Origin: Haloflavibacter putidus
Lineage (GTDB): Bacteria; Bacteroidota; Bacteroidia; Flavobacteriales; Flavobacteriaceae
DNA: 64,000 nucleotides
NCBI RefSeq assembly: GCF_006546625.1
Contig: NZ_VIAR01000006.1
Coordinates: 62,001-126,000 of the forward strand
Direction: 5' to 3'
The notes beneath the pieces are model-generated. The model did no database searches, was not told the DNA's origin, and worked only from the letters and a program-made list of their open reading frames with translations. Both the position numbers and the translations under genes were made by a program. Below are positions 53,055 through 61,773 of this stretch, piece after piece. Position 1 is the first letter of the stretch. Each line of letters begins with the position of its first letter.

Positions 53055-54827
53055 ATGCCCACAACACAATCGGTTTACACCAAGCGTTTGCAAGATTTTG
53101 AACAAGATTTAAAACAACTTAAAAAAAAGTTGTTTGCCTCAAGTATGCTGCGGCTGCTTATCTTTTTACTCACTGTTTTTGGAGTTTACATAGCTTTTGG
53201 CAATACGCCTTATGTAATGGGCGTACTGGTTCTTGGCATAGGTTTGTTTTTAAGTTTGATCTCCAGACACGCCAATTTACAATACAAAAAAGAAAAATTA
53301 CAGCAATTAATCGCCATTAACCAAACCGAATTACAGGTTTTAAACCGTAATTTCTCTTCTCTTCCCGATGGCGAAGAATTTAAAAATCCGCAACACGCTT
53401 TTAGTCAAGACATAGATTTATTTGGTAAACGCTCTTTTTTTCAATACCTCAACCGCACAGCTTTATCTTCTGGAAAACAACAATTAGCAGATTACTTAAC
53501 CGGCAATGCCATAAAAAATATTCCGCACAAGCAAGACGCGGTTAAAAACCTGGCAAAATTGATAGATTTTAGGCAAAATTTTACCGCTGTCGCTGGAATG
53601 GTAAAAACTAAAATTCGCAACAGCGTTATAATAGATTGGCTGCGTAACTATCAGGCTTTTGTACCAAAGATATTTAAATGGTTACCCACAGTTTTTACCA
53701 TTGCCTCGGCGCTTTTAATTGTCGCTTTTAGCTTTAATTTTATTTCCGGTTGGTTTCTTGGTGGTTGGCTTCTTTTGGGTTGGCTTATCGTGAGTCGCTA
53801 CCTTAAAAAAGTGGGCCAACTTTCTAGCTATGTAAGCGAAGTGCAAAACACCTTTCAGCAATATTATTTATTGTTGGAATTGCTTGAAAATACAAGTTTT
53901 GAAGCAGAAATATTACAAGAAAAAAAAGCAAGCATCCAGACCGAAACCAAAAAAGCTTCGGTTTTACTGAAAGAATTTTCTAAAAGAATTGACGCTTTAG
54001 AACGTAGAAACGTTTTAATTTTTGGACAGTTAATGACGGGCTTAATGTTGTGGGATTTAAAGCAGGCTTACCATTTAGAGCAATGGTTAATACAACACCA
54101 ACAGCGCGTAGAAAATTGGTTTGAAACAATAGATTTCTTCGATGCTTACAACAGTTTGGGAAATTTTGCTTACAACCATCCCAACTATGTTTTTCCGGAA
54201 ATTGAACAATCTAACACAGTTTTAAAAGCTACCGAAGCTGCGCATCCGTTATTAAATTCGCAAGAAGCGGTTACCAACGATTTTAAAATAGATCAACATG
54301 AATTTTTCATCGTAACCGGCGCCAATATGGCCGGGAAAAGTACCTTTTTACGTACAGTTTCTTTGCAAATTGTTATGGCAAATGTAGGCTTGCCGGTTTA
54401 CGCAAAAACCTGCTCCTACTCGCCTATTCAATTAATTACCAGTATGCGAACGGTAGATAGTTTGGCAGATGAAGCTTCTTATTTTTATGCCGAATTGAGC
54501 AGGCTAAAATTTATTGTAGAGCGTTTAAAAAACGAAACTTATTTTATTATTTTAGACGAAATTTTAAAAGGAACCAACAGCACAGACAAAGCCATTGGTT
54601 CCAGGAAATTTATAGAAAAACTCGTCGGCTCCCAATCTACGGGAATAATTGCTACCCACGATTTAAGTTTATGCGAAGTTGCGGAAGAATTGCCACAGGT
54701 AAAAAACTATTATTTTGATGCCGAAATAATTCAAGACGAATTGCATTTTGATTATACTTTAAAAAAGGGCATTTGCAAAAATATGAATGCTTCTTTTTTA
54801 CTGAAAAAGATGGAAATTGTAGATTAA
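53055..54827 (+). CDS. MutS-family ATPase with membrane-spanning N-terminal half
   Basis: The 590 residues have two hydrophobic stretches near residues 30-72 (LRLLIFLLTVFGVYIAFGNT) and two more near residues 220-255, so the protein is probably membrane-anchored. The C-terminal MutS ATPase domain has Walker A TGANMAGKSTFLRTVSLQIV near residue 418 and Walker B YFIILDEILKGTNSTDKAIG near residue 495. Then comes the signature His IATHDLSLCE. The mismatch-binding domain I of true MutS is absent. A DNA structure or recombination role is plausible; the substrate is unknown. Confidence 0.82.
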   Translation: MPTTQSVYTKRLQDFEQDLKQLKKKLFASSMLRLLIFLLTVFGVYIAFGNTPYVMGVLVLGIGLFLSLISRHANLQYKKEKLQQLIAINQTELQVLNRNFSSLPDGEEFKNPQHAFSQDIDLFGKRSFFQYLNRTALSSGKQQLADYLTGNAIKNIPHKQDAVKNLAKLIDFRQNFTAVAGMVKTKIRNSVIIDWLRNYQAFVPKIFKWLPTVFTIASALLIVAFSFNFISGWFLGGWLLLGWLIVSRYLKKVGQLSSYVSEVQNTFQQYYLLLELLENTSFEAEILQEKKASIQTETKKASVLLKEFSKRIDALERRNVLIFGQLMTGLMLWDLKQAYHLEQWLIQHQQRVENWFETIDFFDAYNSLGNFAYNHPNYVFPEIEQSNTVLKATEAAHPLLNSQEAVTNDFKIDQHEFFIVTGANMAGKSTFLRTVSLQIVMANVGLPVYAKTCSYSPIQLITSMRTVDSLADEASYFYAELSRLKFIVERLKNETYFIILDEILKGTNSTDKAIGSRKFIEKLVGSQSTGIIATHDLSLCEVAEELPQVKNYYFDAEIIQDELHFDYTLKKGICKNMNASFLLKKMEIVD

Positions 54828-54884
54828 ATTTAGCCGTGAATACTTAAAAACGGCCTTAAAAATTCCGTAAAGGAAATTAAAAAA

Positions 54885-55883
54885 ATGGATTCATTAACCC
54901 AAATTGTTTTAGGCGCTGCAGTTGGCGAAGCGGTTTTAGGAAGAAAAATTGGCAACAAAGCAATGCTTTACGGCGCTATTGCCGGCACTATTCCAGATTT
55001 AGATATATTGGCTTCTAACTTTACGGACACGGTTAACGCCTTGGAAATTCATCGCGGATTTACGCATTCCATTTTTTTCGCGGTAATTTTCGCTCCTTTA
55101 TTTGGCTGGTTGGTTTCACGCTGGGAACGTGCGGCTTCTTGGAAATCTTGGTCGTGGTTATTTTTTTGGGGCTTGTTTACGCATCCGCTTTTAGATGGGT
55201 TTACCACTTGGGGTACGCAATTATTTTGGCCATTAGATATTAGGTTAGCGTTTAAAAGCATTTTTGTAATTGACCCACTGTACACGCTTCCGTTTCTAAC
55301 TTTTCTTATTTTGACAATGCGACAAAAGCGTACTAGTCTTAAAAGAAAACGCTACAACCAATTGGGTTTGCTCATTAGTTCGCTTTATTTGGTTTTGGGA
55401 TTGGTTTTAAAAGGACTCGCTTTTCAACAATTTGAAAAAAACTTAGAAACTCAAAAAATCAATTATTTTGCAATCGAGACTAAGCCAACTCCTTTTAATA
55501 CCATTTTATGGACGGCCAATGTAGATACGCCCACAGAATATTTAATTGGGCATTATTCTTTTTTTGATTCACAACCAATTCAATTTACAGCCTATTCTAA
55601 AAATCATGAAAAGTTGGGCACTTTAAAAACCACCGATAAAATTAAACAACTAATAAAAATCTCTAAAGGCTGGTACACGATTACCGAAGAAAACGGCGAA
55701 CTTTATTTTAACGATTTGCGTTTTGGTTTGATGCGTTTAGATCCGAAAGCAGAGAACTTTGTGTTCAGTTATAAAATTGAAGCCTTAGAAAACGGTACTA
55801 TTAAAGTTACCGAAAAAGAGAAAAATCCGCGTGACGGAAAAGCTCTTTTAAAAGATTTATGGCAACGTATAGGCGGTAATTAA
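54885..55883 (+). CDS. YdjM/DUF457-like membrane-bound metal-dependent hydrolase
   Basis: The 332 residues have an N-terminal DUF457-type segment with MDSLTQIVLGAAVGEAVLGR, IPDLDILASNFTD and IHRGFTHSIFFAV (conserved His/Asp near residues 40-66). About four membrane helices follow, then a soluble C-terminal domain after residue 180. The family is annotated as inner-membrane metal-dependent hydrolases. The substrate is not known. A 57-bp gap separates it from the MutS-like gene; they may share a transcript. Confidence 0.82.
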   Translation: MDSLTQIVLGAAVGEAVLGRKIGNKAMLYGAIAGTIPDLDILASNFTDTVNALEIHRGFTHSIFFAVIFAPLFGWLVSRWERAASWKSWSWLFFWGLFTHPLLDGFTTWGTQLFWPLDIRLAFKSIFVIDPLYTLPFLTFLILTMRQKRTSLKRKRYNQLGLLISSLYLVLGLVLKGLAFQQFEKNLETQKINYFAIETKPTPFNTILWTANVDTPTEYLIGHYSFFDSQPIQFTAYSKNHEKLGTLKTTDKIKQLIKISKGWYTITEENGELYFNDLRFGLMRLDPKAENFVFSYKIEALENGTIKVTEKEKNPRDGKALLKDLWQRIGGN

Positions 55884-55914
55884 AGAATAAAAAGGCCAAG
55901 CCAATTAAAAAGCT

Positions 55915-55922
55915 TATTTTTG
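55915..55922 (+). promoter_or_regulatory. -7 element TATTTTTG of PhnA-like gene
   Basis: A perfect TAnnTTTG match that ends 21 nt before the ATG at 55944. It excludes the in-frame TTG at 55920 as start. Confidence 0.5.
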
Positions 55923-55943
55923 CGGTTTTTAAATCAGCAATTT

Positions 55944-56525
55944 ATGAGCTTACTTCAAGAAATAATGCAACGCGCCAATTCGCAGTGCGAACTTTGTGGC
56001 AGTAAAGATAATTTACAAGAATACGAGGTTACCCCAAATAACGGTCAAGCCGCAGAAAATACTGTTTTAACCTGCGCCACTTGCTACAACCAATTAACCG
56101 AAGAAACCGAAATACAACCCAACCACTGGCGTTGTCTTAACGACAGCATGTGGAGCAGCGTTCCTGCGGTGCAAGTAGTTGCTTACAGAATGTTGCATAA
56201 ATTAAAAGCAGAAGGCTGGCCACAAGACTTGTTGGATATGCTTTATATGGAAGAAGACACCAAAGAGTGGGCAAAAGCAGGTTTAGAAACCACAGAAGAA
56301 AACGCCAATGCCTTAGAGCATCGCGATAGTAATGGCGTAAAATTAGAAGCCGGAGACAATGTAGTTTTAATAAAAGATTTGCCGGTAAAAGGTTCTAGCA
56401 TGGTGGCCAAACGCGGTACGGCGGTTAGAAGAATTTCGTTGGTACACGATAACGAAGAACAAATTGAAGGTAAAGTAAACGGACAACAAATCGTGATTTT
56501 GACCAAATTTGTAAAGAAAACTTAA
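55944..56525 (+). CDS. PhnA-like zinc-ribbon protein
   Basis: The 193 residues begin with an N-terminal zinc ribbon (QCELCGSKDNLQEYEV near residue 14 and CATCYNQL near residue 45; four Cys). They end in the PhnA domain (LEAGDNVVLIKDLPVKGSSM near residue 137, then KRGTAVRRISLV). Despite the name, this family is not a phosphonatase in most genomes and its role is not established. Cytoplasmic. Confidence 0.85.
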   Translation: MSLLQEIMQRANSQCELCGSKDNLQEYEVTPNNGQAAENTVLTCATCYNQLTEETEIQPNHWRCLNDSMWSSVPAVQVVAYRMLHKLKAEGWPQDLLDMLYMEEDTKEWAKAGLETTEENANALEHRDSNGVKLEAGDNVVLIKDLPVKGSSMVAKRGTAVRRISLVHDNEEQIEGKVNGQQIVILTKFVKKT

Positions 56526-56550
56526 TACACGTTTAGCACGCAAACTTTTT

Positions 56551-56567
56551 ACGCTTCCGCGGAAGCG
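56551..56567. repeat. Palindromic word ACGCTTCCGCGGAAGCG, copy 3
   Basis: A perfect 16-bp palindrome CGCTTCCGCGGAAGCG (56552-56567), 26 bp after the PhnA-like stop. It shares ACGCTTCCGCGGAA with 15319-15332 and 43933-43946. No T run follows, so it is not an obvious terminator. Confidence 0.7.
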
Positions 56568-56642
56568 AACATCTATTTATTGCAACGCACTTACCAAATA
56601 ATTTTTTGTAATTTCGTTTCAGCAAATAAAAAACACAACCCA

Positions 56643-58109
56643 ATGAAAAAAATTACTCCTCTATTCTTATTGTTTTTAACACCTCTTTTGGCGCTGGCGC
56701 AATATACCACGCCCAATACCGGTGTAAATTATGACCTGAACGATTTGGTAACAGAAAGTCCGTCGACTATTTCTTTTGATGGCAGTGAATATACTTTGGT
56801 AGCAGATTTAACCATTTCTGCCAACGATAGTTTTAGTATTACAACCGCCGAAACTTTAAAAATTGCTGCAGACGTACGTATTACAGTAGATGGCATTTTT
56901 ACGGCCGATGCCGGAAGCGACGAAATTATTATAACCGCCATAGATCAAAACGCTCCGTATGATGGTTTTCGATTTGAAGACACCTCTACTGTTACTATTC
57001 AGAATGCCAATATTTCTTACGGTGGCGGCTTAAAAACCGTTACCCCCAATTTTAGCATTACCAACAGTACGCTAATCAATAACGTATCTGGTGTTTCTAC
57101 CGGGGCGGTAATCTCTCTCTCGGCAGGTTCACCGCTTATAGAAAACAACGAGTTTTTATTTAACGATTTACCGGCAGTTGGCTCGGGTGCAAATCAGCAA
57201 GTTTCTGCTCAAATTATCAATAACTATTTAGAATTTAACGGACAGAGTAACCAAAACCGGCCGCAATTAAATATGGGACCAACCGGCGCAGACACTTTGC
57301 GTATTGTGCAAAACACCATTATTGGCGATCCGGCTATGGATAAAGTTGGCGGAATTGGCGTTTCTAATTTTATTGGCGGTCAAATTGTAGCTATTATAGA
57401 CGACAATACCGTTGTAGATAACCGTTACGGAATGACCGTTGCCGGTGGAAATGCTTTTGCGTACATCCGAAATAATATTATTGAAGACAACAACACCCAA
57501 GGAAATCCCAATTTAGGCGGTAGCGGAATTTCATTAAATTCTAGCAGCAATACGCAGAATATTATTGCCACCGGTAACGAAATAAGAGGAAATTTATGGG
57601 GAATTACCGTAATTGGCGAAGCTTCTATAAACTTAGGAGACGACGCCGATAATCCAGGCGAAAATGTATTTGCCAATAACGAAAACGGTGGCGAAACTTT
57701 TGCGCTTTACAACAACACGCCTCACACTATTATGGCAAAAAACAATTGCTGGATAGAAGGAATAGAAAACACCTCTGCAGATGCCGAGTCGGTTATTTTT
57801 CATCAAGCAGACGATGCTACTTTAGGCGAAGTTATTTACGATCCGGTAGGTTGTCAAGATTTAGGAATAGACCAAGCAACCCAAGTAGCGCTGCGTATTT
57901 ATCCTAATCCAACCAGCAAAAGCCTTCATTTTGAAAGTACCGCCAATTTTGAACGCGTAGAAATTTATTCCTTACAAGGAAAATTGGTTCAAGAAAAGCT
58001 TTTAAATAATAATGAAAACAGTTTTCCAATTCAATTGGGGGCTGGCGTTTATTTGGTGAAATTCGGTAATCAAAACCAGCAAATAACCAAAAAACTAATT
58101 GTAGAATAA
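56643..58109 (+). CDS. Secreted parallel-beta-helix protein with T9SS sorting domain
   Basis: From the ATG at 56643 it has 488 residues. A signal peptide (ITPLFLLFLTPLLALAQ) is followed by repeated beta-helix coils rich in Asn/Gly/Ile (residues about 120-380; for example IIGDPAMDKVGGIGVSN). The C-terminal type IX secretion sorting domain is at about 415-488 (RIYPNPTSKSLHFES, then GVYLVKF near the end). It is probably exported through the type IX system and attached to the cell surface. Beta-helix proteins often bind or act on polysaccharides or adhere; no catalytic motif is visible. Confidence 0.9.
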   Translation: MKKITPLFLLFLTPLLALAQYTTPNTGVNYDLNDLVTESPSTISFDGSEYTLVADLTISANDSFSITTAETLKIAADVRITVDGIFTADAGSDEIIITAIDQNAPYDGFRFEDTSTVTIQNANISYGGGLKTVTPNFSITNSTLINNVSGVSTGAVISLSAGSPLIENNEFLFNDLPAVGSGANQQVSAQIINNYLEFNGQSNQNRPQLNMGPTGADTLRIVQNTIIGDPAMDKVGGIGVSNFIGGQIVAIIDDNTVVDNRYGMTVAGGNAFAYIRNNIIEDNNTQGNPNLGGSGISLNSSSNTQNIIATGNEIRGNLWGITVIGEASINLGDDADNPGENVFANNENGGETFALYNNTPHTIMAKNNCWIEGIENTSADAESVIFHQADDATLGEVIYDPVGCQDLGIDQATQVALRIYPNPTSKSLHFESTANFERVEIYSLQGKLVQEKLLNNNENSFPIQLGAGVYLVKFGNQNQQITKKLIVE

Positions 58110-58133
58110 TTTTATTGTTATTTTCAAAAAGTT

Positions 58134-58165
58134 AAAAGCGGAATGTAAAAATTCCGCTTTTTTTA
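58134..58165 (+). terminator. Intrinsic terminator
   Basis: AAAAGCGGAAT (58134-58144), loop of 6, ATTCCGCTTTT (58151-58161), followed by TTTT. It lies behind the T9SS cargo gene. Confidence 0.88.
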
Positions 58166-58326
58166 TTACAGTAAATTAATGTTCCGCTTTAAGCTTCTAT
58201 CAATTCAAAATCTTTTTTAACAATTTTCCCCAAATGTCTCTATACTAATTTTTCCTTTTTTATACAGCAATTTTTTTCTTTGAAAACCTAAAAATTAAGC
58301 TTATTTTTAAGCTAAACTACAGCCTT

Positions 58327-59157
58327 ATGAAACCTATTTTATTTCTTACCGATTTTTCTGAAAATGCTTTTAACGCCATGCAATATGCCGTTGCAATGCT
58401 AAGCGACACCAAGTGTAAATTTCATATTTTAACGGTAGAAGAGCCTTCTAATTACCTTACCGGCAGGTTGCTTTCTGCCACCCCCGGATCCAGTATTTAT
58501 GATACCGTTTTCAAGGAAAATAAAGAAAAACAATTGGAGCTGATAGATAATTTACAAAAATCTTTTCCTAAAAACCAACATTCCTTTGAAACCCACGTTA
58601 AGTTTAGTGATTTTGAAAATTCAATCAAAGAAATTATCGAACAAGAAAAAATAGAGCTACTGTTTATGGGGGCTACCGGCACCAGCAATTTAGAAGAGAG
58701 TTTATTTGGCAGCAGTACGTTACGGGTAATTAATAATGTACCAATTAGCACTTTGGTAGTGCCAAAAAATTACACCTACCAGCCCATAAAAGCCGTTTTG
58801 TTTAGCGAACATAAAGAAGACGATTTGCCTTCCAAGCCATTGGACAGCTTACGTTTTATTCTTAAAAAATTTGAACCTGCATTACACGTTTTGCAAATTA
58901 ATGAAGCCGACGAAGATAAAAATGCAGAAACAGAAAACATTTTAGAAAATACTAGTCTACAGTTTTTATCCTATAAAATGCATTACCTTAACGGAATTCC
59001 TACCCCACAAGCCATTCAAGCTTTTACCCAGCTTTTTGATGTACAATTGCACGCTCTTTTCCTCAAAAAAGAATCGTTTATAGAACGTTTTATTTACGGA
59101 AGTAAAAACGCAGGACATCGCTACAAAACCAATTTACCATTATTAATCTTAAAATAG
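58327..59157 (+). CDS. Universal stress protein, tandem domains
   Basis: The 276 residues begin PILFLTDFSENAFNAMQYAV, the Usp N-terminal strand and helix. The first domain ends with MGATGTSNLEESLFGSSTLR near residue 118 (canonical G-x2-G-like nucleotide loop). The second half (from about residue 148) is more divergent and lacks a clear nucleotide motif. Monocistronic, downstream of a terminator. Confidence 0.87.
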   Translation: MKPILFLTDFSENAFNAMQYAVAMLSDTKCKFHILTVEEPSNYLTGRLLSATPGSSIYDTVFKENKEKQLELIDNLQKSFPKNQHSFETHVKFSDFENSIKEIIEQEKIELLFMGATGTSNLEESLFGSSTLRVINNVPISTLVVPKNYTYQPIKAVLFSEHKEDDLPSKPLDSLRFILKKFEPALHVLQINEADEDKNAETENILENTSLQFLSYKMHYLNGIPTPQAIQAFTQLFDVQLHALFLKKESFIERFIYGSKNAGHRYKTNLPLLILK

Positions 59158-59196
59158 CTTTTTTAGCCAGAGACTTTAAAATCATTGTTTAAGCCG

Positions 59197-59204
59197 TATC
59201 TTTG
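59197..59204 (+). promoter_or_regulatory. -7 element TATCTTTG directly before a start codon
   Basis: A perfect TAnnTTTG match only 4 nt before the ATG at 59209, predicting a leaderless transcript. Confidence 0.5.
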
Positions 59205-59208
59205 CAGA

Positions 59209-60429
59209 ATGGAAGAATACGATGTTTTACTAGTTGGCGGTGGCGCGGCCGGTTTTTTTGCCGCCATAAACCTGGCAGAAAAAAGACCCGATCTTAAAAT
59301 AGCTATTTTAGAGCGAGGAAAAAATTTACTCAATAAAGTAAAGGTTTCCGGTGGCGGAAGATGCAATGTTACCCACGCCGAATATATTCCGCAGGAATTA
59401 GTGCGTAATTATCCGCGCGGAGAACGCGAATTACTAGGGCCGTTTCATAAATTTATGACCGGAGATACCGTTGCTTGGTTTGAAGAAAGAGGCGTAAAAC
59501 TCAAAACCGAAGAAGACGGCAGAATGTTCCCAACAACCGATTCTTCCGAAACCATTATTGATTGCTTTATAGAACGCGCCCAAGAATTGAATATAGTTAT
59601 TTTACGCCAAGAGGCCGTTGATGGCTTTATGCAAGAAGGAGAACTTTGGCAAGTTACTACCAAAAATAGTGCTTTTACCACAAATGCATTAGTATTGGCA
59701 ACCGGCAGCAATTCTAAAATATGGAATTTACTAAATAAGCTTGGCCATAAAATAATAAACCCGGTGGCTTCTTTATTTACGTTTAATATTACCGACGAAA
59801 ATCTAAAGGCTTTAGCAGGAATTACCACCAACGCGCAAGTTAGTATAGAAAACACCAATTTGCAAAACGATGGCGCCTTGCTTCTTACGCATTGGGGATT
59901 AAGCGGTCCCGCGGTTTTAAAACTTTCGGCTTGGGGAGCGCGAATTTTGCAAGAGAAAAATTACGAATTCTATGTACGCATCAATTGGTTGGAATACCAA
60001 AATGAAGAAGAAGTTTTAGAAGTATTGCAAAACCTAAAACAAACATTTGCCAAACAAACCCTGTATTCTAATGCGCAATTTGGCTTGGCCAAACGTCTAT
60101 GGCATTATATAGTAGCTGCCAGCGGAATTGAAAAATCTAAAAACTGGGCAGATGTTAACAAAAAAGAAATGCTTGCACTTAATAAAAGTCTTACCCAAAC
60201 CAGATTAGAAGTAAACGGGAAAAGTACCTTTAAGGAAGAATTTGTAAGCGCCGGCGGCGTAGATTTAAAAGAAGTAGATTTTAAAAAGTTTGAAAGTAAG
60301 TTGTTTCCCAATTTATTTTTTGCCGGCGAAGTATTAAATGTAGATGCCATAACCGGCGGATTTAATTTTCAAAATGCGTGGACAGGCGCTTATATAGTTG
60401 CCGAAACCCTTGCCGAAAAAGAAATCTAA
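59209..60429 (+). CDS. HI0933/YhiN-family flavoprotein
   Basis: From the ATG at 59209 the protein has 406 residues. It carries the FAD dinucleotide motif YDVLLVGGGAAGFFAAINLA, the signature NKVKVSGGGRCNVTHAEYIP near residue 47 and the C-terminal block AGEVLNVDAITGGFNFQNAW near residue 370. All are specific to the BaiN/HI0933 group of NAD(P)/FAD-dependent oxidoreductases. The reaction is unknown in most bacteria. The next gene (BASS transporter) starts 3 bp after the stop, so they are one operon. Confidence 0.92.
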   Translation: MEEYDVLLVGGGAAGFFAAINLAEKRPDLKIAILERGKNLLNKVKVSGGGRCNVTHAEYIPQELVRNYPRGERELLGPFHKFMTGDTVAWFEERGVKLKTEEDGRMFPTTDSSETIIDCFIERAQELNIVILRQEAVDGFMQEGELWQVTTKNSAFTTNALVLATGSNSKIWNLLNKLGHKIINPVASLFTFNITDENLKALAGITTNAQVSIENTNLQNDGALLLTHWGLSGPAVLKLSAWGARILQEKNYEFYVRINWLEYQNEEEVLEVLQNLKQTFAKQTLYSNAQFGLAKRLWHYIVAASGIEKSKNWADVNKKEMLALNKSLTQTRLEVNGKSTFKEEFVSAGGVDLKEVDFKKFESKLFPNLFFAGEVLNVDAITGGFNFQNAWTGAYIVAETLAEKEI

Positions 60430-60431
60430 AA

Positions 60432-61376
60432 ATGCGTAATCCGTTTATTTTAGCTCTATTTCTAAGTATTATCCTGGCTTTTTTCTTTCCGGGCTTGTCC
60501 CAAATAATACCATTAGATAGCATTATTACAATTGGTATTGCACTTATATTTTTCTTTTACGGCCTAAAACTATCGCCTTCAGATTTGGCCAATGGAATGA
60601 AAAACTATAGACTGCATATTTTGGTGCAATCTTGCACGTTTATATTTTTTCCGTTGTTAATTTTAAGCGTCTATCCCATTTTTATTAACACAACGGGTTT
60701 TGATTATTGGTTGGCATTTTTCTTTTTAGCGGCTTTACCTTCTACCGTTTCCTCGTCTGTGGTAATGGTTTCTATTGCGCGCGGCAATGTGCCGGCAGCT
60801 ATTTTTAATGCCAGTATTTCGGGATTAATTGGTGTAATTGTTACGCCTTTATGGCTAAGTATGTTTTTAGACGCCTCTCAGGGTTTAAATTTTCTTGATG
60901 TAGTCTTAAGTTTGGTATACACCATTTTAATTCCGCTGGGATTGGGTTTTTTGTTGCATCGTTTTTTCAGGAAGTTTATAAACCTTTACGGAAGTTATTT
61001 AGGCTATTTTGATAAAAGTGTAATCGCTCTAATTGTTTATCAAAGTTTTAGCAAGTCGTTTGAGGCTAATATTTTTTCCGGTTTAAAATGGTGGCATTTT
61101 GCACTCTTACTTTTGGTGGTGGCCACTTTATTTTTTACGGTTTATTTTGTTTCTAAATACTTGGCGCGCTTGCTTAATTTTAATCGGGAAGATACAATTA
61201 CAGCTAAGATTAGCGGTTCTAAAAAATCTTTAGTACACGGTTCTGTAATGGCAAAAATTATTTTTGGAAACGGCGCAGCATTAGGAATATATCTTTTACC
61301 AATAATGCTATACCACATTTTTCAGTTGGTGGTAGTAGCTTACTTTGCGGAAAAACTAGGGAAACAATCCACTTAA
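60432..61376 (+). CDS. Bile acid:sodium symporter (BASS/SBF-like) family transporter
   Basis: The 314 residues (ATG at 60432) have about ten membrane helices. Family motifs are FFYGLKLSPSDLANGMKNY near residue 40, FFLAALPSTVSSSVVMVSIA near residue 100 and IFNASISGLIGVIVTPLWL near residue 125, matching the YfeH-like SBF branch. It probably moves an organic anion with sodium across the inner membrane. It is coupled to the HI0933-family gene. The substrate is unknown. Confidence 0.88.
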   Translation: MRNPFILALFLSIILAFFFPGLSQIIPLDSIITIGIALIFFFYGLKLSPSDLANGMKNYRLHILVQSCTFIFFPLLILSVYPIFINTTGFDYWLAFFFLAALPSTVSSSVVMVSIARGNVPAAIFNASISGLIGVIVTPLWLSMFLDASQGLNFLDVVLSLVYTILIPLGLGFLLHRFFRKFINLYGSYLGYFDKSVIALIVYQSFSKSFEANIFSGLKWWHFALLLLVVATLFFTVYFVSKYLARLLNFNREDTITAKISGSKKSLVHGSVMAKIIFGNGAALGIYLLPIMLYHIFQLVVVAYFAEKLGKQST

Positions 61377-61407
61377 TTTTCCGATTAAAATGTTTTTCTA
61401 AAGTAGT

Positions 61408-61731
61408 TTATTTGGAAAAACTGTTTTCTTTTAAATGGATTAAAGAATTCCGCTGAAAAGCGTACAACAAAATAGCTAAAAAAGGCAAGGTAAACATTCC
61501 TAAATACCAGAACCATTTTTGGTAAATACGTTGTTGTAAAAGGTCTGCCAGCACCAAAAGCCATGCAAATAAAAAAACAAAAAATACGGTATAATTAAGT
61601 ATACCGGGTAACGAAATTTGCTGCCATTGCGTATAATAAAACAACCCGAGTAAAAGAAATTGTAAAACAGCAACGACTTTCAATAAGCCGGTATTAACCT
61701 TTAAATTATTGCTATTTGCAGTAGTTTTCAT
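61408..61731 (-). CDS. Small membrane protein of unknown function
   Basis: The 107 residues have about three membrane helices (LLKVVAVLQFLLLGLFYYT near residue 16; LNYTVFFVFLFAWLLVLADL near residue 45; WFWYLGMFTLPFLAILLYAF near residue 73). No family is recognised. It lies between the convergent BASS gene and the LigD genes, on the same strand as the latter. Confidence 0.6.
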   Translation of the reverse strand: MKTTANSNNLKVNTGLLKVVAVLQFLLLGLFYYTQWQQISLPGILNYTVFFVFLFAWLLVLADLLQQRIYQKWFWYLGMFTLPFLAILLYAFQRNSLIHLKENSFSK

Positions 61732-61773
61732 AAAACACAGATTTTGTTTTGCGTTATAAAATTAAATAGAATT

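Noticed and set aside
56552-56567. Palindrome as terminator of the PhnA-like gene
   Set aside because: No T run on either side and the word recurs in a coding region, so a genome-word explanation fits better.
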